From the NCBI GenBank assembly GCA_016744135.1, contig JADGEX010000001.1, forward strand, positions 1,871,029-1,935,028: 64,000 nucleotides of DNA, in the 5' to 3' direction. The notes under the pieces were generated by a model. The model was given only the letters and a program-made list of their open reading frames with translations. It was not told the origin of the DNA and did no database searches. A program made the translations under genes and the position numbers. Source of the stretch: Pseudodesulfovibrio sp. Its GTDB lineage: Bacteria > Desulfobacterota > Desulfovibrionia > Desulfovibrionales > Desulfovibrionaceae. The number at the start of each line of letters is the position of its first letter. The stretch's first letter is position 1. Shown piece after piece: positions 16,410 to 25,499 of this stretch.

Positions 16410-18680
16410 CTAGTAACCCTTGAACGGGTTGGGGCCGAAGTTGGTGGTGATGTTCTCAACGAACTCGTCGATCATGGCCGGAACCTGATCGTACATGTCG
16501 ATGGAGACCTCGTACTGTTCAACGCGTTCAGGCTCGACACCGAGACGTCCCAGGGACTCAGCGATGTTTTCCTTACGGCGGTTACACAGTTCCGAACCCT
16601 TGACGAAGTGGCACTGATAGTCGTCGCCGTACTTACAGCCAAGCATCATCACGCCATCAATGCCCTTGGACATTGCGTCAGCGACCCAGATGGCATTGAC
16701 AGAACCAAGGCAGCGCACAGGAAGGAAGCGCACATATGGGCTCCAGCTTTTACCGCGCATAGCAGCCATGTCCAGAGCCGGGGTAGCATCGTTCTCACAC
16801 GCCAGGACGATAATGCGGGGACCGCCTTCTTCCAGGGTATCGGGAACTTTGACTTCCTTGATGGCCTGACCAATCTGGCTGACGCCATAGTTGGAGAAGG
16901 AAATAACACGTTCCGGACATGCACCCATACAGGTACCGCAACGGCGGCAGCGGGTGGGATTCGGAAGCGGCGTACCCTTCTCGTCATCGTCCAGAGCACC
17001 AAACGGACACTCCTCGGTGCAACGCTTACACTGAGTACAACGCATGAAGTTAAACTCAGGAAAGCTCAAGTCACCAGAACGGGGATGTACAGACATACCA
17101 CGGTTGGCGGACTCAATGCACTGGATAGCCTTAAGGGCGGCACCAGCTGCATCCTCTGCGGCAAGACCAAGGCCCATGGGCTGACGCACGCAACCAGCGG
17201 CGTAAACGCCTGTGCGGCGGGTCTCGTAAGGGAAGCAGATATAGTTGGAATCAGCGAACCCGTCGAACAACTCAAGGTCCGGGAATGCCGGGCCTTGGCG
17301 GTAGACGAAGTTCATAGTCGGATTTGCTGCGGTAGTCGGGACGATGGCGGTGGGAACCACAACCATGTCGGCGGCCAATTCGATATCTGCACCCAACAGG
17401 GTATTCTCGGCCTTGATGACAACGGAGCTGCCAGCCTCGGAAACACCGGTCACGGTGCCCTTGGTCAACATGATGCCCGGATCGTCCTGAGCGGCCTGAT
17501 AGTATTTTTCATTAATGCCGGGAACCATCATGTGATCATAGATCACGTAGGCTGTAGCATTGGGAGCAAGCTCACGCACATAGTTGGCATGTTTCAAAGC
17601 GACCAGGGAAGTCAGCTCAGAACTGTATGCCAGGTGCTTAGCGGATTCCTTATCAGGATAATGGAAGGTCTCACACTCATCTTCTTCAGTGCTGCTTTCG
17701 TCGCAAGGCAATTCTTCTTCACATGCTTCGCCGCATGGGTCGTAAGAAACGCCTTCCATCAACAGAGTGGTATCAACGATGAAAGCGACAGAGGACGGAG
17801 TGCGACCATCTGCGGTCTTAATGCCACCGTTTGCAGCCATGGCTTCAAATTCGGCAGAAGTCACGACGTTCTTGATGGAACCGTAACCCAAAGGAGCCAG
17901 GAATTCGGTCTTGCCCGGCACGAATCCGGTAGCCATGACGACTGCGCCGATCTCGTACTCGGTACCAGCGATGGTAGCCTTGTACTGAGCCGGAGCGCCA
18001 GCCAGGGCTTCAACAGTAGCACCGGTAATAACCTGAATCTTGTCGTTGGACTCGACCTGGCTAATAACACCGGCAATATCAATCTTCTCCGCACGGTCAC
18101 CAAAAGGTGCACCCAGCGGATAGGATTTATACATGGTAGCAGCCTTGCCACCAAGCTTATCATCCTGTTCAACGAGGATTACGGAGTAACCCACACTGGC
18201 GGCGTTGAGAGCCGCGTTCAAACCGGTGTAACCACCACCCACGACCAAAATGGTCTTGTAGGGATCCGGCAATTCCGGTTCGGGAATCCGGCTGTTGAAC
18301 AGCTTGATGATTCCCATGTTAGTGTAATCCTTGGCGATGACTTCCATCTGACCAGGGAACTGAGGATCTTCCTGATAGGACCAGACGCACTGCTCACGCA
18401 GAGAGACTCGTTCCACCTGGACTTTTTCGCCGAACTTGAAAACGTCCCACTTGGCGCGGGGCGAGCAGGCGCAGCAAACCACGCCATCCAGATCGTTCTC
18501 GGCGATATCGGCCTCAATCATGGCCTTGCCTTCCGGGCTACAAAGAACCGGGTTGGACTTGGCCACGGCAACGTAGGAGGAGTGTTTGCCATTGGCAGCG
18601 AATTCGGCCAGGGCATCGACATCGAGATTTGCCCCGATGTCACAACCTCCACAGATATATACTCCAAGCTTTTCAGCCAT
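16410..18680 (-). CDS. qmoB: Quinone-interacting membrane-bound oxidoreductase subunit QmoB
   Basis: A 756-residue HdrA-like flavoprotein with extra domains. A Cys motif near the N-terminus (CGGCDIG, VVCCACSPR), an FAD-binding VVGGGYTGLNAAL, two ferredoxin clusters CTQCKRCTEECP and CRRCGTCMGACP, and a C-terminal MvhD-like domain (PVRCLGSVNA, MLGCKYGDDYQCH) are all visible. It is cytoplasmic, paired with QmoA. It contains an unusual acidic Cys-rich stretch at about residues 311-336 with four Cys. The start follows GGAGGTAACC. Spacing to qmoA is only 3 bases. Confidence 0.95.
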   Translation of the reverse strand: MAEKLGVYICGGCDIGANLDVDALAEFAANGKHSSYVAVAKSNPVLCSPEGKAMIEADIAENDLDGVVCCACSPRAKWDVFKFGEKVQVERVSLREQCVWSYQEDPQFPGQMEVIAKDYTNMGIIKLFNSRIPEPELPDPYKTILVVGGGYTGLNAALNAASVGYSVILVEQDDKLGGKAATMYKSYPLGAPFGDRAEKIDIAGVISQVESNDKIQVITGATVEALAGAPAQYKATIAGTEYEIGAVVMATGFVPGKTEFLAPLGYGSIKNVVTSAEFEAMAANGGIKTADGRTPSSVAFIVDTTLLMEGVSYDPCGEACEEELPCDESSTEEDECETFHYPDKESAKHLAYSSELTSLVALKHANYVRELAPNATAYVIYDHMMVPGINEKYYQAAQDDPGIMLTKGTVTGVSEAGSSVVIKAENTLLGADIELAADMVVVPTAIVPTTAANPTMNFVYRQGPAFPDLELFDGFADSNYICFPYETRRTGVYAAGCVRQPMGLGLAAEDAAGAALKAIQCIESANRGMSVHPRSGDLSFPEFNFMRCTQCKRCTEECPFGALDDDEKGTPLPNPTRCRRCGTCMGACPERVISFSNYGVSQIGQAIKEVKVPDTLEEGGPRIIVLACENDATPALDMAAMRGKSWSPYVRFLPVRCLGSVNAIWVADAMSKGIDGVMMLGCKYGDDYQCHFVKGSELCNRRKENIAESLGRLGVEPERVEQYEVSIDMYDQVPAMIDEFVENITTNFGPNPFKGY

Positions 18681-18683
18681 TGG

Positions 18684-19919
18684 TTACCTCCCTACCACGG
18701 TTTGAATCGCCTTCATCGCGGCAGCAGTGCCGGACTGGGCGGACTTCATGACGTCAAAGGGCTGTTTGGCACAACCGGCGGCAATGATTCCTTCGCCGTC
18801 GATGACGAAACCGTCAACGTCAATCTTTCCAGCCGGGGCCTTAAGACCAGCACAGCTGGGCTCCATACCGGTAGCCAGAACGACCATGTCATATGTCTCT
18901 TCGGTCTTGATACCGGTGAGCGCATTTTCCACGGTGACGATGGGGTTGCCTTGGGCGTCTTCAACAATGTCAGCGACCTTGCCCTTAACCAAGCTGAGTT
19001 TTTCATCGGCTTCGGTGATGGACTTGAACTTGTCATAACGACCGGGGGTACGCAGATCAATGTAGTAGATCGTTGCACTGGCGTCAGAACGTTCACGGAC
19101 ATAGCGAACATGCTTAAGTGAAGCCATGCAGCAAATGTAGGAACAGTAGTTCAGATGATTCTGGTCGCGAGAACCGGCACACTGGACAAAAGCAATCTTC
19201 TTGGGTTCTGCACCGTCAGAAGGACGCTGGATCTTACCAGAGGTCGGACCGTTAGGCGCACACAGACGCTCGAACTGCATGTTGGTGACCACATTTTTCA
19301 AAGTACCGCCACCAAGGTTGGTCAGCTTGGAAACATCATAAGGTTTCCAACCCGTTGCAACAACGATAGCACCGACAGCCAAGTCAATTTCCTTGGCAGC
19401 GTCGTCCAGCTCAACGGCATCGTACGGACAGGATGCCTTAATGGCTTCCAGTTCGGACTCGGATGCATTCTCAGCATCCACAACGTAGCGCATGGGGAAC
19501 ATGAAGGGATGTGTCTTGTATGCCAGACTGCGAGTACCGGTGCCGAAATCAAATTCGGACTCGATCTTGGTGGAAGTTGCCTTCTCACACTTGCCACAGG
19601 CAGTACATTTTTCATTCACGAAGCGAGGACGCTGCGTGATCTTGACATCGTAGTTACCGGCGGTACCAGAAACGGATGTCACATCGGCCATTGTAATGAC
19701 CTTTACATTTGGATTGTTCTTAATCCGTTGAAACTGAATCTCCAGACCACAGGACGGAGGACACAGCTTAGGGAAATACCGATTCAGCTGTGCAACCCTA
19801 CCACCAATGTAGGGGTTTGTTTCAACGATGTAAACCTCGTAGCCGACTTCGGCAGCTTCGAGGGCGGCGGTGATTCCTGCGAACCCCCCGCCTACAACGA
19901 GAATACTATTATTCGACAT
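18684..19919 (-). CDS. qmoA: Quinone-interacting membrane-bound oxidoreductase subunit QmoA
   Basis: A 411-residue HdrA-like flavoprotein: FAD motif VVGGGFAGITAALEA at the N-terminus, then Cys-containing CPPSCG and a CTACGKC cluster-binding motif near residue 100, and a C-terminal GCAKQPFDV. With QmoB and QmoC it forms the complex thought to pass electrons from menaquinol to APS reductase. The start at 19919 has GGAGG eight bases upstream. The 164-base gap before it, after aprA, holds two very strong hairpins. Confidence 0.95.
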   Translation of the reverse strand: MSNNSILVVGGGFAGITAALEAAEVGYEVYIVETNPYIGGRVAQLNRYFPKLCPPSCGLEIQFQRIKNNPNVKVITMADVTSVSGTAGNYDVKITQRPRFVNEKCTACGKCEKATSTKIESEFDFGTGTRSLAYKTHPFMFPMRYVVDAENASESELEAIKASCPYDAVELDDAAKEIDLAVGAIVVATGWKPYDVSKLTNLGGGTLKNVVTNMQFERLCAPNGPTSGKIQRPSDGAEPKKIAFVQCAGSRDQNHLNYCSYICCMASLKHVRYVRERSDASATIYYIDLRTPGRYDKFKSITEADEKLSLVKGKVADIVEDAQGNPIVTVENALTGIKTEETYDMVVLATGMEPSCAGLKAPAGKIDVDGFVIDGEGIIAAGCAKQPFDVMKSAQSGTAAAMKAIQTVVGR

Positions 19920-19959
19920 TCTCTTAATTCCTCCCGAATAAAGTTGAGGCTCAGCCAAC

Positions 19960-20015
19960 AAAATGGCCTAAACCCGGACCGGGAGCCCGTTCCCGGCCCG
20001 GATTCAGACCATTTT
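19960..20015 (-). promoter_or_regulatory. 25-bp RNA hairpin upstream of qmoA
   Basis: Bases 19960-19984 and 19991-20015 form a 25-bp stem with a 6-base loop. On the transcribed (minus) strand every position pairs: 21 Watson-Crick pairs and four G-U pairs; on the plus strand the same four positions would be A-C mismatches. It lies 40 bases before the qmoA start. A function in mRNA processing or differential expression is inferred. Confidence 0.75.
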
Positions 20016-20033
20016 AGCCCCGGACATTTAGAA

Positions 20034-20062
20034 GTGTCCGCGGGCCGGGGGCCCGCGGACAC
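20034..20062 (-). promoter_or_regulatory. 13-bp GC hairpin after aprA
   Basis: GTGTCCGCGGGCC and its exact complement pair around a 3-base loop, 21 bases after the aprA stop. It has no T-run on the transcribed strand, so it is more likely a 3'-end stabiliser or partial terminator for aprBA than a full terminator. Confidence 0.7.
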
Positions 20063-20083
20063 GGGGTGATCATTACCTAATGC

Positions 20084-22081
20084 TTAGGCGTCGGGGATGA
20101 TCTTGACGTAAGGCTTCTTGAAGATAGTAGTCACGCCAGTGGCGGGATCGTACGTGGAGTTACAGAAGCACTTCCACTTGGAATCGTCCAGACCCATGAA
20201 GTCGCCGCGGTAGTAGAAGCCCGGGTAACGGGATTCTTCACGGAACTCGATGTGCTGCATGTGCAGGCGGACGGTCCAGAGGCGGTGGAACTGTTCCCAA
20301 CAGCGCATCAGTTCGTGGAGATCACGAGCTGCGAGCTTCTTGGAATCTTCTTCCATCATGCCGATCAACCAGAAACCGGTGTTCAGCAGAGCCTTGGAGG
20401 TCATGTACAGAGTAGCAACACCACCACCATATTCATCGGTGCACTTAATGAGGCGCATCATGAAGTTATGGGGAGTGATGTAAGCAGGGTTGACAACAGG
20501 ATCGGTGGAACCGGCCTTGTTCTCTTCGTATGTGTACCAGGGCTGATAGAGCTCTTTAGCGAGATCAGCAGCGGTTTCCTTGATTGCGGGCTTGAAGTCC
20601 TTGTGGTCGACAACCCAACGGACCATCTGCTTACCGACGATGCGGCCTTCAGCATGGGAACCGGAGGAGAACTTGTGACCAGAAGCGCCAACACCATCAG
20701 CACAAGTCCAGAGGCCGTTGACGGAGGTCATACGGTTGTAGACCTTACCGTTGTCAGCTTTGATCTTGTAAGACTCGGGAACCCATTCTTCATCAGGGCC
20801 GGAGCACCAGATGCCGCAGCAACCGGAGTGGGAGCCGAGGAGGTAAGGTTCGGTAGGCATGATTTCAGAACCACGATCCTCAGGAGCGCAGTTAGTAGCA
20901 GCCCAGAGGTTAGCCTGGCCAACGCACATGTCGAGGAAATCTTCCCAAGCTTCAGACTCGAGATGCTTCCATTCGGGACCGGACAGGTCGCCGCCAACAG
21001 TGTTCAGCAGGGCAGTCTTGGTGTCCATGAAGATCGGGCCGCGGCCTTCACGCATTTCACGGAGCATCATGTGGTTACGCAAGCAGGTGGGGATAATGTG
21101 ACCCTTGGCGTAGCCGCGATCCTCGTAAGGCTTCAGCATAGCACGGTTGGTCTCACAGTAATCTTCACCCTTGTAGTTGGTAGCTTTGGCCTTGAAGAGG
21201 AGGAACCAAGCGCCGACCGGACCGTAACCATCTTTGAAACGGGCGGGGACGAAGCGGTTTTCCATCATGGTCATTTCGCCGCCAACCTGGGCAACCATGG
21301 TGTAAGTGGAACCTGCGTTCCATACGGGGTACCATGCGCGACCCATTCCCTCTCCAGTGGAGCGGGGACGGTACACGTTAACAGCACCACCACAAGCGAC
21401 AACAGCTGCGTTGCACTTGTAGACGTAAACTTTATTCTCGCGAGTGGAGAAACCAACAGCACCAGCGATGCGGTTAGGCTCGTTAGCGTCCAGCAACATC
21501 TTAACGATGAATACACGCTCAACGTAACGATCTTCACCAATGGCGTTCTTGGCAGCTTCAGCAACGATGCACTTGTAGGACTCACCGTTGATCATGATCT
21601 GCCAACGACCGGAGCGAACCGGAGCGTCGCCGTTACGGATGGCGAGGCCTTCAGCCTTAGCCTTGGCACCGTCGAGGTTCTTGCCGTCTTTCTTAACCCA
21701 AACGGGGAGGCCCCATTCTTCAAAGAGATGGACAGAATCATCAACGTGACGGCCGAGGTCAAAGATCAAATCTTCGCGGACGATGCCCATGAGGTCGGTA
21801 CGGACCATACGGACGTAATCGTCGACATCGTTGTCGCCGCAGTATGTGTTAATAGCAGACAAACCCTGAGCAATTGCGCCGGAGCGATCAAGAGCAGCCT
21901 TGTCAACGAGTTCGAGGGTGATGGACGGATCGACTTTTTCGATCCAGCGCATGGCTTCGAAAGCGGCACCGCAGTTACCCATGCCACCGCCGACCATCAG
22001 AATATCAACGTCTTTTTCGATGATTTCCGGCTCGGCGAGAGCAACACCCTTGGAAGCTTCTTTGCTGGGAAGCAGAGGCAT
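20084..22081 (-). CDS. aprA: Adenylylsulfate (APS) reductase alpha subunit
   Basis: A 665-residue flavoprotein, full length for AprA, of the fumarate reductase/succinate dehydrogenase flavoprotein family. Seen: the N-terminal FAD segment VDILMVGGGMGNCGAAFEAM, LDRSGAIAQGLSAINTYCG, VACGGAVNVYRP and GHKFSSGSHAEGRI. The enzyme reduces APS to sulfite and AMP in the cytoplasm with AprB. The start has GGAGA upstream. It follows aprB by 61 bases and precedes qmoA, so the electron donor complex and the reductase are expressed together. Confidence 0.97.
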   Translation of the reverse strand: MPLLPSKEASKGVALAEPEIIEKDVDILMVGGGMGNCGAAFEAMRWIEKVDPSITLELVDKAALDRSGAIAQGLSAINTYCGDNDVDDYVRMVRTDLMGIVREDLIFDLGRHVDDSVHLFEEWGLPVWVKKDGKNLDGAKAKAEGLAIRNGDAPVRSGRWQIMINGESYKCIVAEAAKNAIGEDRYVERVFIVKMLLDANEPNRIAGAVGFSTRENKVYVYKCNAAVVACGGAVNVYRPRSTGEGMGRAWYPVWNAGSTYTMVAQVGGEMTMMENRFVPARFKDGYGPVGAWFLLFKAKATNYKGEDYCETNRAMLKPYEDRGYAKGHIIPTCLRNHMMLREMREGRGPIFMDTKTALLNTVGGDLSGPEWKHLESEAWEDFLDMCVGQANLWAATNCAPEDRGSEIMPTEPYLLGSHSGCCGIWCSGPDEEWVPESYKIKADNGKVYNRMTSVNGLWTCADGVGASGHKFSSGSHAEGRIVGKQMVRWVVDHKDFKPAIKETAADLAKELYQPWYTYEENKAGSTDPVVNPAYITPHNFMMRLIKCTDEYGGGVATLYMTSKALLNTGFWLIGMMEEDSKKLAARDLHELMRCWEQFHRLWTVRLHMQHIEFREESRYPGFYYRGDFMGLDDSKWKCFCNSTYDPATGVTTIFKKPYVKIIPDA

Positions 22082-22142
22082 AATATTTCTCCTAGTATTT
22101 AACGTGATTCAAGCAGTCTTAAAGACAATTACACAGGCTGGA

Positions 22143-22643
22143 CTAGACCAGGCTGCCGTAATCTTCCATCTTCCACTCTTTCTTCAGGTCAGCTTCGGTG
22201 ATGGAAGCTTCTTCCATTGCAGTCGCAATCGGGGTAACGAGTTCAGACTCGGTGAACAACAATTCGTTGTCCAGATCGGTCGGCTCGGGCTTACCTTCGA
22301 AAGGCTTGATGGAACCTTCAGCAGTAGTACGGATGGGGAACTTGAAACGTTTCACGCTGCCATTACGGAATTTGATGGTCCACATGATATCTTCAGCGGA
22401 GCGCATCGGGATGGAAGTACCACCCATGGGGGCGAAGTCGGCATACGGACGGGCTTCAATAGCGCCCTGGGGGCAAATTTTCACGCAAGAATAACATTCC
22501 CAACATGCAGATGGTTCCTGGTTGTAAGCTTTCATTTCGTCAGCATCCAGAATCATCAAGTCGTTAGGGCAAATGTACATGCAAGCGGTCTTTTCGCCAC
22601 CCTTGCAGCCATCACATTTTTCCGGGTTAACAAAGGTCGGCAT
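22143..22643 (-). CDS. aprB: Adenylylsulfate (APS) reductase beta subunit
   Basis: A 166-residue iron-sulfur protein. The first 65 residues carry two [4Fe-4S] motifs (CDGCKGGEKTACMYICP and CWECYSCVKICP); the first has the longer Cys spacing typical of AprB. The C-terminal part wraps AprA. It delivers electrons to the FAD of AprA. First gene of the minus-strand operon; start ATG follows AGGAGGAG. Confidence 0.97.
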   Translation of the reverse strand: MPTFVNPEKCDGCKGGEKTACMYICPNDLMILDADEMKAYNQEPSACWECYSCVKICPQGAIEARPYADFAPMGGTSIPMRSAEDIMWTIKFRNGSVKRFKFPIRTTAEGSIKPFEGKPEPTDLDNELLFTESELVTPIATAMEEASITEADLKKEWKMEDYGSLV

Positions 22644-22715
22644 AACTTCTCCTCCTAAATAGGGTTTTATTATTCACAAGAACCGACATCCTCTACCTAA
22701 ACAAAATATGCTCCA

Positions 22716-22730
22716 CACAGTTCAACTGTG
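22716..22730. promoter_or_regulatory. Palindrome near the inferred aprB transcription start
   Basis: CACAGTTCAACTGTG is a perfect inverted repeat with 7-base arms. If the aprB promoter is placed correctly, it covers roughly the first 20 transcribed bases, a typical operator position. It could alternatively form a small 5' hairpin. Confidence 0.45.
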
Positions 22731-22740
22731 CGGAATCTGG

Positions 22741-22769
22741 GAATTAGCAAGACGATCATCCCTTGTCAA
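22741..22769 (-). promoter_or_regulatory. Candidate aprB promoter
   Basis: On the minus strand TTGACA (22769-22764) is followed after 15-17 bases by a weak -10 (GCTAAT or TAATTC, with TGC before TAAT). The -35 is a perfect match; the -10 is poor, so activation may be needed. Confidence 0.4.
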
Positions 22770-23120
22770 CGTGAAAGTGAATTTTTTAACAAGCGACCCC
22801 TTTCTTACCGGGCACCAACCTCTTGGATATCGGCATAAAACCTCGGGTTTCGGCCTATTCCCACCAGAATAAAACCTGTGTGTCATGCCGTATATAATCC
22901 ATGAAACACCAAATTTAATAATTTAAATAAACGGATCAATGCAAGCCTTTTTTCCAGCATCGATATCTTTATCACTTCTATTTCATAAGTTGTCTAAATA
23001 TAAGACTAAAATTGTTCGGGGCAAAAGCCTTTTCTCTAGACTTTCTTCTGAAAAACTCTACTGAGACTATTCCGCATCATATTCCTATAAAGACGATACC
23101 CTATCGCCAGAAAAAACAGC

Positions 23121-23150
23121 TTGACACGACTTTCACAAACGGACAATAAA
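23121..23150 (+). promoter_or_regulatory. Candidate sat promoter overlapped by a Rex-like site
   Basis: TTGACA (23121-23126) and AATAAA (23145-23150) are spaced by 18 bases. The 18 bases TTGACACGACTTTCACAA match 11 of 14 fixed positions of the Rex consensus TTGTGAA-N4-TTCACAA, with a perfect right half. Rex is a published repressor of sat in Desulfovibrio vulgaris, so control by NADH/NAD ratio is plausible here. Confidence 0.5.
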
Positions 23151-23257
23151 GGCTGACCCTTACATGGGAAATAATCATGATGGATTGAGCGACTAGAATC
23201 GCACATCATGAATTAAGGCAATGGTTTCATTGACAAAAACTATTTTAGGAGGCTTAA

Positions 23258-24541
23258 ATGTCCAACCTCGTAGCACCTCACGGTGGAAAAGGTCTCGTCT
23301 GCTGCCTGCTCGAAGGCGCTGAGCTCGAAGCTGAAATCAAAAAGGCTGAAGGCCTGAAGACTCTGGAAATTTCTGATCGCGCCAAAGGCGACCTGATCAT
23401 GATGGGTATCGGTGGCTTCTCTCCGCTGAACGGCTTCATGACCCAGGCTGACTGGAAAGGCGTCTGCAAAGACTTCCTGATGGCTGATGGCACCTTCTGG
23501 CCCATCCCCATCACTCTGGACACCAATGACGAAGACGTCGCAGTTGGTGATGAAGTCGCTCTGAAAGCTGCTGATGGCACCGTTTACGCCACCATGAAGG
23601 TCGAAGAAAAATTCGCGATGTCCGAAGAAGACAAGAAGTGGGAATGCGAACTCGTCTACAAGGGCGAGGGCGAAGAGTCCGCTGATGACGTTTTCTGGAA
23701 GATCGCCATGGAAGATCATCCGGGCGTTCAGATGGTTATGGCTCAGGGCAAGTTCAACTTGGCCGGCCCCGTTAAAGTCCTGTCCGAAGGCGACTACGCT
23801 GCTCGTTTCCCCGGCGTTTACCTGACTCCTGCTCAAATCCGCGCTGAAATGGAAAAACGTGGCTGGTCCAACGTTGCCGCTCTGCAGCTGCGTAACCCCA
23901 TGCACCGTTCCCACGAATTCCTCGCCAAGATCGCTGTTGAAGTCTGTGATGGCGTCGTGATTCACTCCTTGATCGGTAACTTGAAGCCGGGCGATATTCC
24001 CGGAGATGTCCGCATCGAGTGCATCCAGATCCTCATCGACAACTACTTCGTTCCCGAGAACGTCATCAACGCCGGTTACCCCCTGGACATGCGTTATGCT
24101 GGTCCCCGTGAAGGTCTCATCCACGCTACCTTCCGTCAGAACTACGGCATCAACAACATGCTCATCGGTCGTGACCACGCTGGCGTCGGCGACTTCTACG
24201 GTCTGTTCGAAGCTCAGGATATCTTCAAGAAGATCCCTTACCAAGACGGTTGCACCGCCGAGCCCGGAAAGGCCCTGCTTTGCAAGAACATGAACATCGA
24301 CTGGACCTTCTACTGCTACAAGTGCGACGGCATGGCTTCCATGCGTACGTGCCCCCATACCAAAGAAGACCGCGTCATCCTGTCCGGCACCAAGCTGCGT
24401 AAAGCCCTGTCCGAAGGCGCTGAAGTTGTCGACCACTTTGGTCGTGACGAAGTGCTCGTTCGCCTGCGCGAATACTACGCCAGCCTGACCGAAAAGGTTG
24501 AAGTCAAGATGCAAAAAGCAGCATCCGGCGCAGACATGTAG
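23258..24541 (+). CDS. sat: Sulfate adenylyltransferase (ATP sulfurylase)
   Basis: A 427-residue homo-oligomeric-type ATP sulfurylase. The catalytic RNPMHRSHE motif (HxxH) and the [12 protein letters not shown] motif are intact. A Cys cluster near the C-terminal part ([17 protein letters not shown]) is of the zinc/metal-binding kind known in Desulfovibrio enzymes. It makes APS and pyrophosphate from sulfate and ATP, feeding AprAB encoded divergently. The ribosome binding site TTAGGAGGC is strong. A clean terminator follows, so sat is monocistronic. Confidence 0.97.
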   Translation: MSNLVAPHGGKGLVCCLLEGAELEAEIKKAEGLKTLEISDRAKGDLIMMGIGGFSPLNGFMTQADWKGVCKDFLMADGTFWPIPITLDTNDEDVAVGDEVALKAADGTVYATMKVEEKFAMSEEDKKWECELVYKGEGEESADDVFWKIAMEDHPGVQMVMAQGKFNLAGPVKVLSEGDYAARFPGVYLTPAQIRAEMEKRGWSNVAALQLRNPMHRSHEFLAKIAVEVCDGVVIHSLIGNLKPGDIPGDVRIECIQILIDNYFVPENVINAGYPLDMRYAGPREGLIHATFRQNYGINNMLIGRDHAGVGDFYGLFEAQDIFKKIPYQDGCTAEPGKALLCKNMNIDWTFYCYKCDGMASMRTCPHTKEDRVILSGTKLRKALSEGAEVVDHFGRDEVLVRLREYYASLTEKVEVKMQKAASGADM

Positions 24542-24572
24542 TTCTGTCCGGTCGCTTTTTAGCTGACCATTC

Positions 24573-24606
24573 AAGGGGAGGTAGCAATGCTACCTCCCCT
24601 TTTTGT
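24573..24606 (+). terminator. sat terminator
   Basis: AAGGGGAGGTAGC (24573-24585) pairs with GCTACCTCCCCTT (24589-24601), loop AAT, followed by a T-run. Confidence 0.92.
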
Positions 24607-24670
24607 TTACCAGCTCTTACAAATTCCTCACGACATCGATGAAAAAGTCGCTGTTGGACAGATATATCAA

Positions 24671-24701
24671 AAAAAGGAGGCAATCGACTCTCGATTGCCT
24701 C
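24671..24701 (-). terminator. Terminator of the glycine-zipper lipoprotein gene
   Basis: GAGGCAATCGA and TCGATTGCCTC form an 11-bp stem with a 3-base loop; on the minus strand the stem is followed by CC and a T-run. It lies about 55 bases after the minus-strand lipoprotein gene. Confidence 0.82.
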
Positions 24702-24754
24702 TCTTTTCACAAGCGTATCAAACCAACTCTCTAAAAGATTATCCATGATACCTT

Positions 24755-25192
24755 TTACTGCTTGAGATGCCACACGCCCTTGTCATCACGCCAAGCCTTG
24801 GCCATAATTTCCTGACCATCCTTGGCATCTTTGATAACTACGTCACGATACACCTTTTCTTCCGACATATAAGGCGGCGCAGGTGTCGCGGAATAACTTG
24901 CACCCGTATCAGGGTTGGTCCATGTCTGTGCCTGACCGGAGCGCCCTTTTTCAAGCGTATGCTGCACCTGTTTTTCGTCGCTTTTGTCCCACTCATTACC
25001 TACTATATAGCCCATCAAAACACCCACGCCAGCGCCGACTGCCGCACCGAGCAACTTATCATTGAAGGTCAACGCGCCGATGGTCGCACCGGCCAGACCT
25101 CCCACCGTGGCCCCTTGCTGTGCTTTGTTAGCACAACCGACTCCGGCCACTAGAAAACAAATCAGCAATGTCACAATCAAAATATTTCGCAT
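24755..25192 (-). CDS. Glycine-zipper lipoprotein (17-kDa surface antigen-like)
   Basis: A 145-residue protein with lipobox VAGVGC and a glycine-zipper segment at about residues 27-66 (GATVGGLAGATIGAL, GAAVGAGVGVLMGYIVG), as in 17-kDa outer-membrane antigens and SlyB-like proteins. The C-terminal part is beta-rich with a conserved-looking Trp-containing end (AWRDDKGVWHLKQ), typical of the surface-antigen domain that follows the zipper. It probably sits in the outer membrane. Single gene, with its own terminator. Confidence 0.8.
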   Translation of the reverse strand: MRNILIVTLLICFLVAGVGCANKAQQGATVGGLAGATIGALTFNDKLLGAAVGAGVGVLMGYIVGNEWDKSDEKQVQHTLEKGRSGQAQTWTNPDTGASYSATPAPPYMSEEKVYRDVVIKDAKDGQEIMAKAWRDDKGVWHLKQ

Positions 25193-25499
25193 AACAGACC
25201 TCCATTTGTTTAAAAACGACGATTATCTATTCAGACATATGTATTTTTCACGCACCTTCCATATCCTTCCAATTGCTGGCACTTTATCTCAATAAGTAAA
25301 CCGAGCTTATTATTATTTCCATATCACAATTATGCCCATACCGTCACGAGCAACCTTAAAGCTTAAGTAAATTAGTGAGATAAACACCCGACAGAGCCAC
25401 TTTCTGCAACACTTGCATATCGGGAACTTTCACGGTAGGAAGTCGGTTCCTCTTTTTTTGAAGAGGAACCATATCATTTATAAGGAAGACGGTAAGACT

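Larger units (their letters stand above)
22644..23257. other. Divergent control region of aprB and sat
   Basis: 614 bases without a gene, AT-rich in the middle. It contains a candidate sat promoter with an overlapping Rex-like site (23121-23150), a candidate aprB promoter (22741-22769) and a palindrome (22716-22730). Between 22790 and 23110 I see only A/T tracts and no coding frame or known RNA. Confidence 0.7.

Noticed and set aside
16341..19121. A 926-codon open frame on the plus strand opposite qmoB and qmoA
   Set aside because: It is an antisense shadow of the strongly conserved qmoB/qmoA genes; it lacks a ribosome binding site and has no recognisable domain.
20252..22102. A 616-codon open frame on the plus strand opposite aprA
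   Set aside because: Antisense shadow of aprA caused by its biased codon use; the composition is not protein-like.
23240..24574. A 444-codon open frame on the minus strand covering sat
   Set aside because: Antisense shadow of sat; no start signal and no domain.
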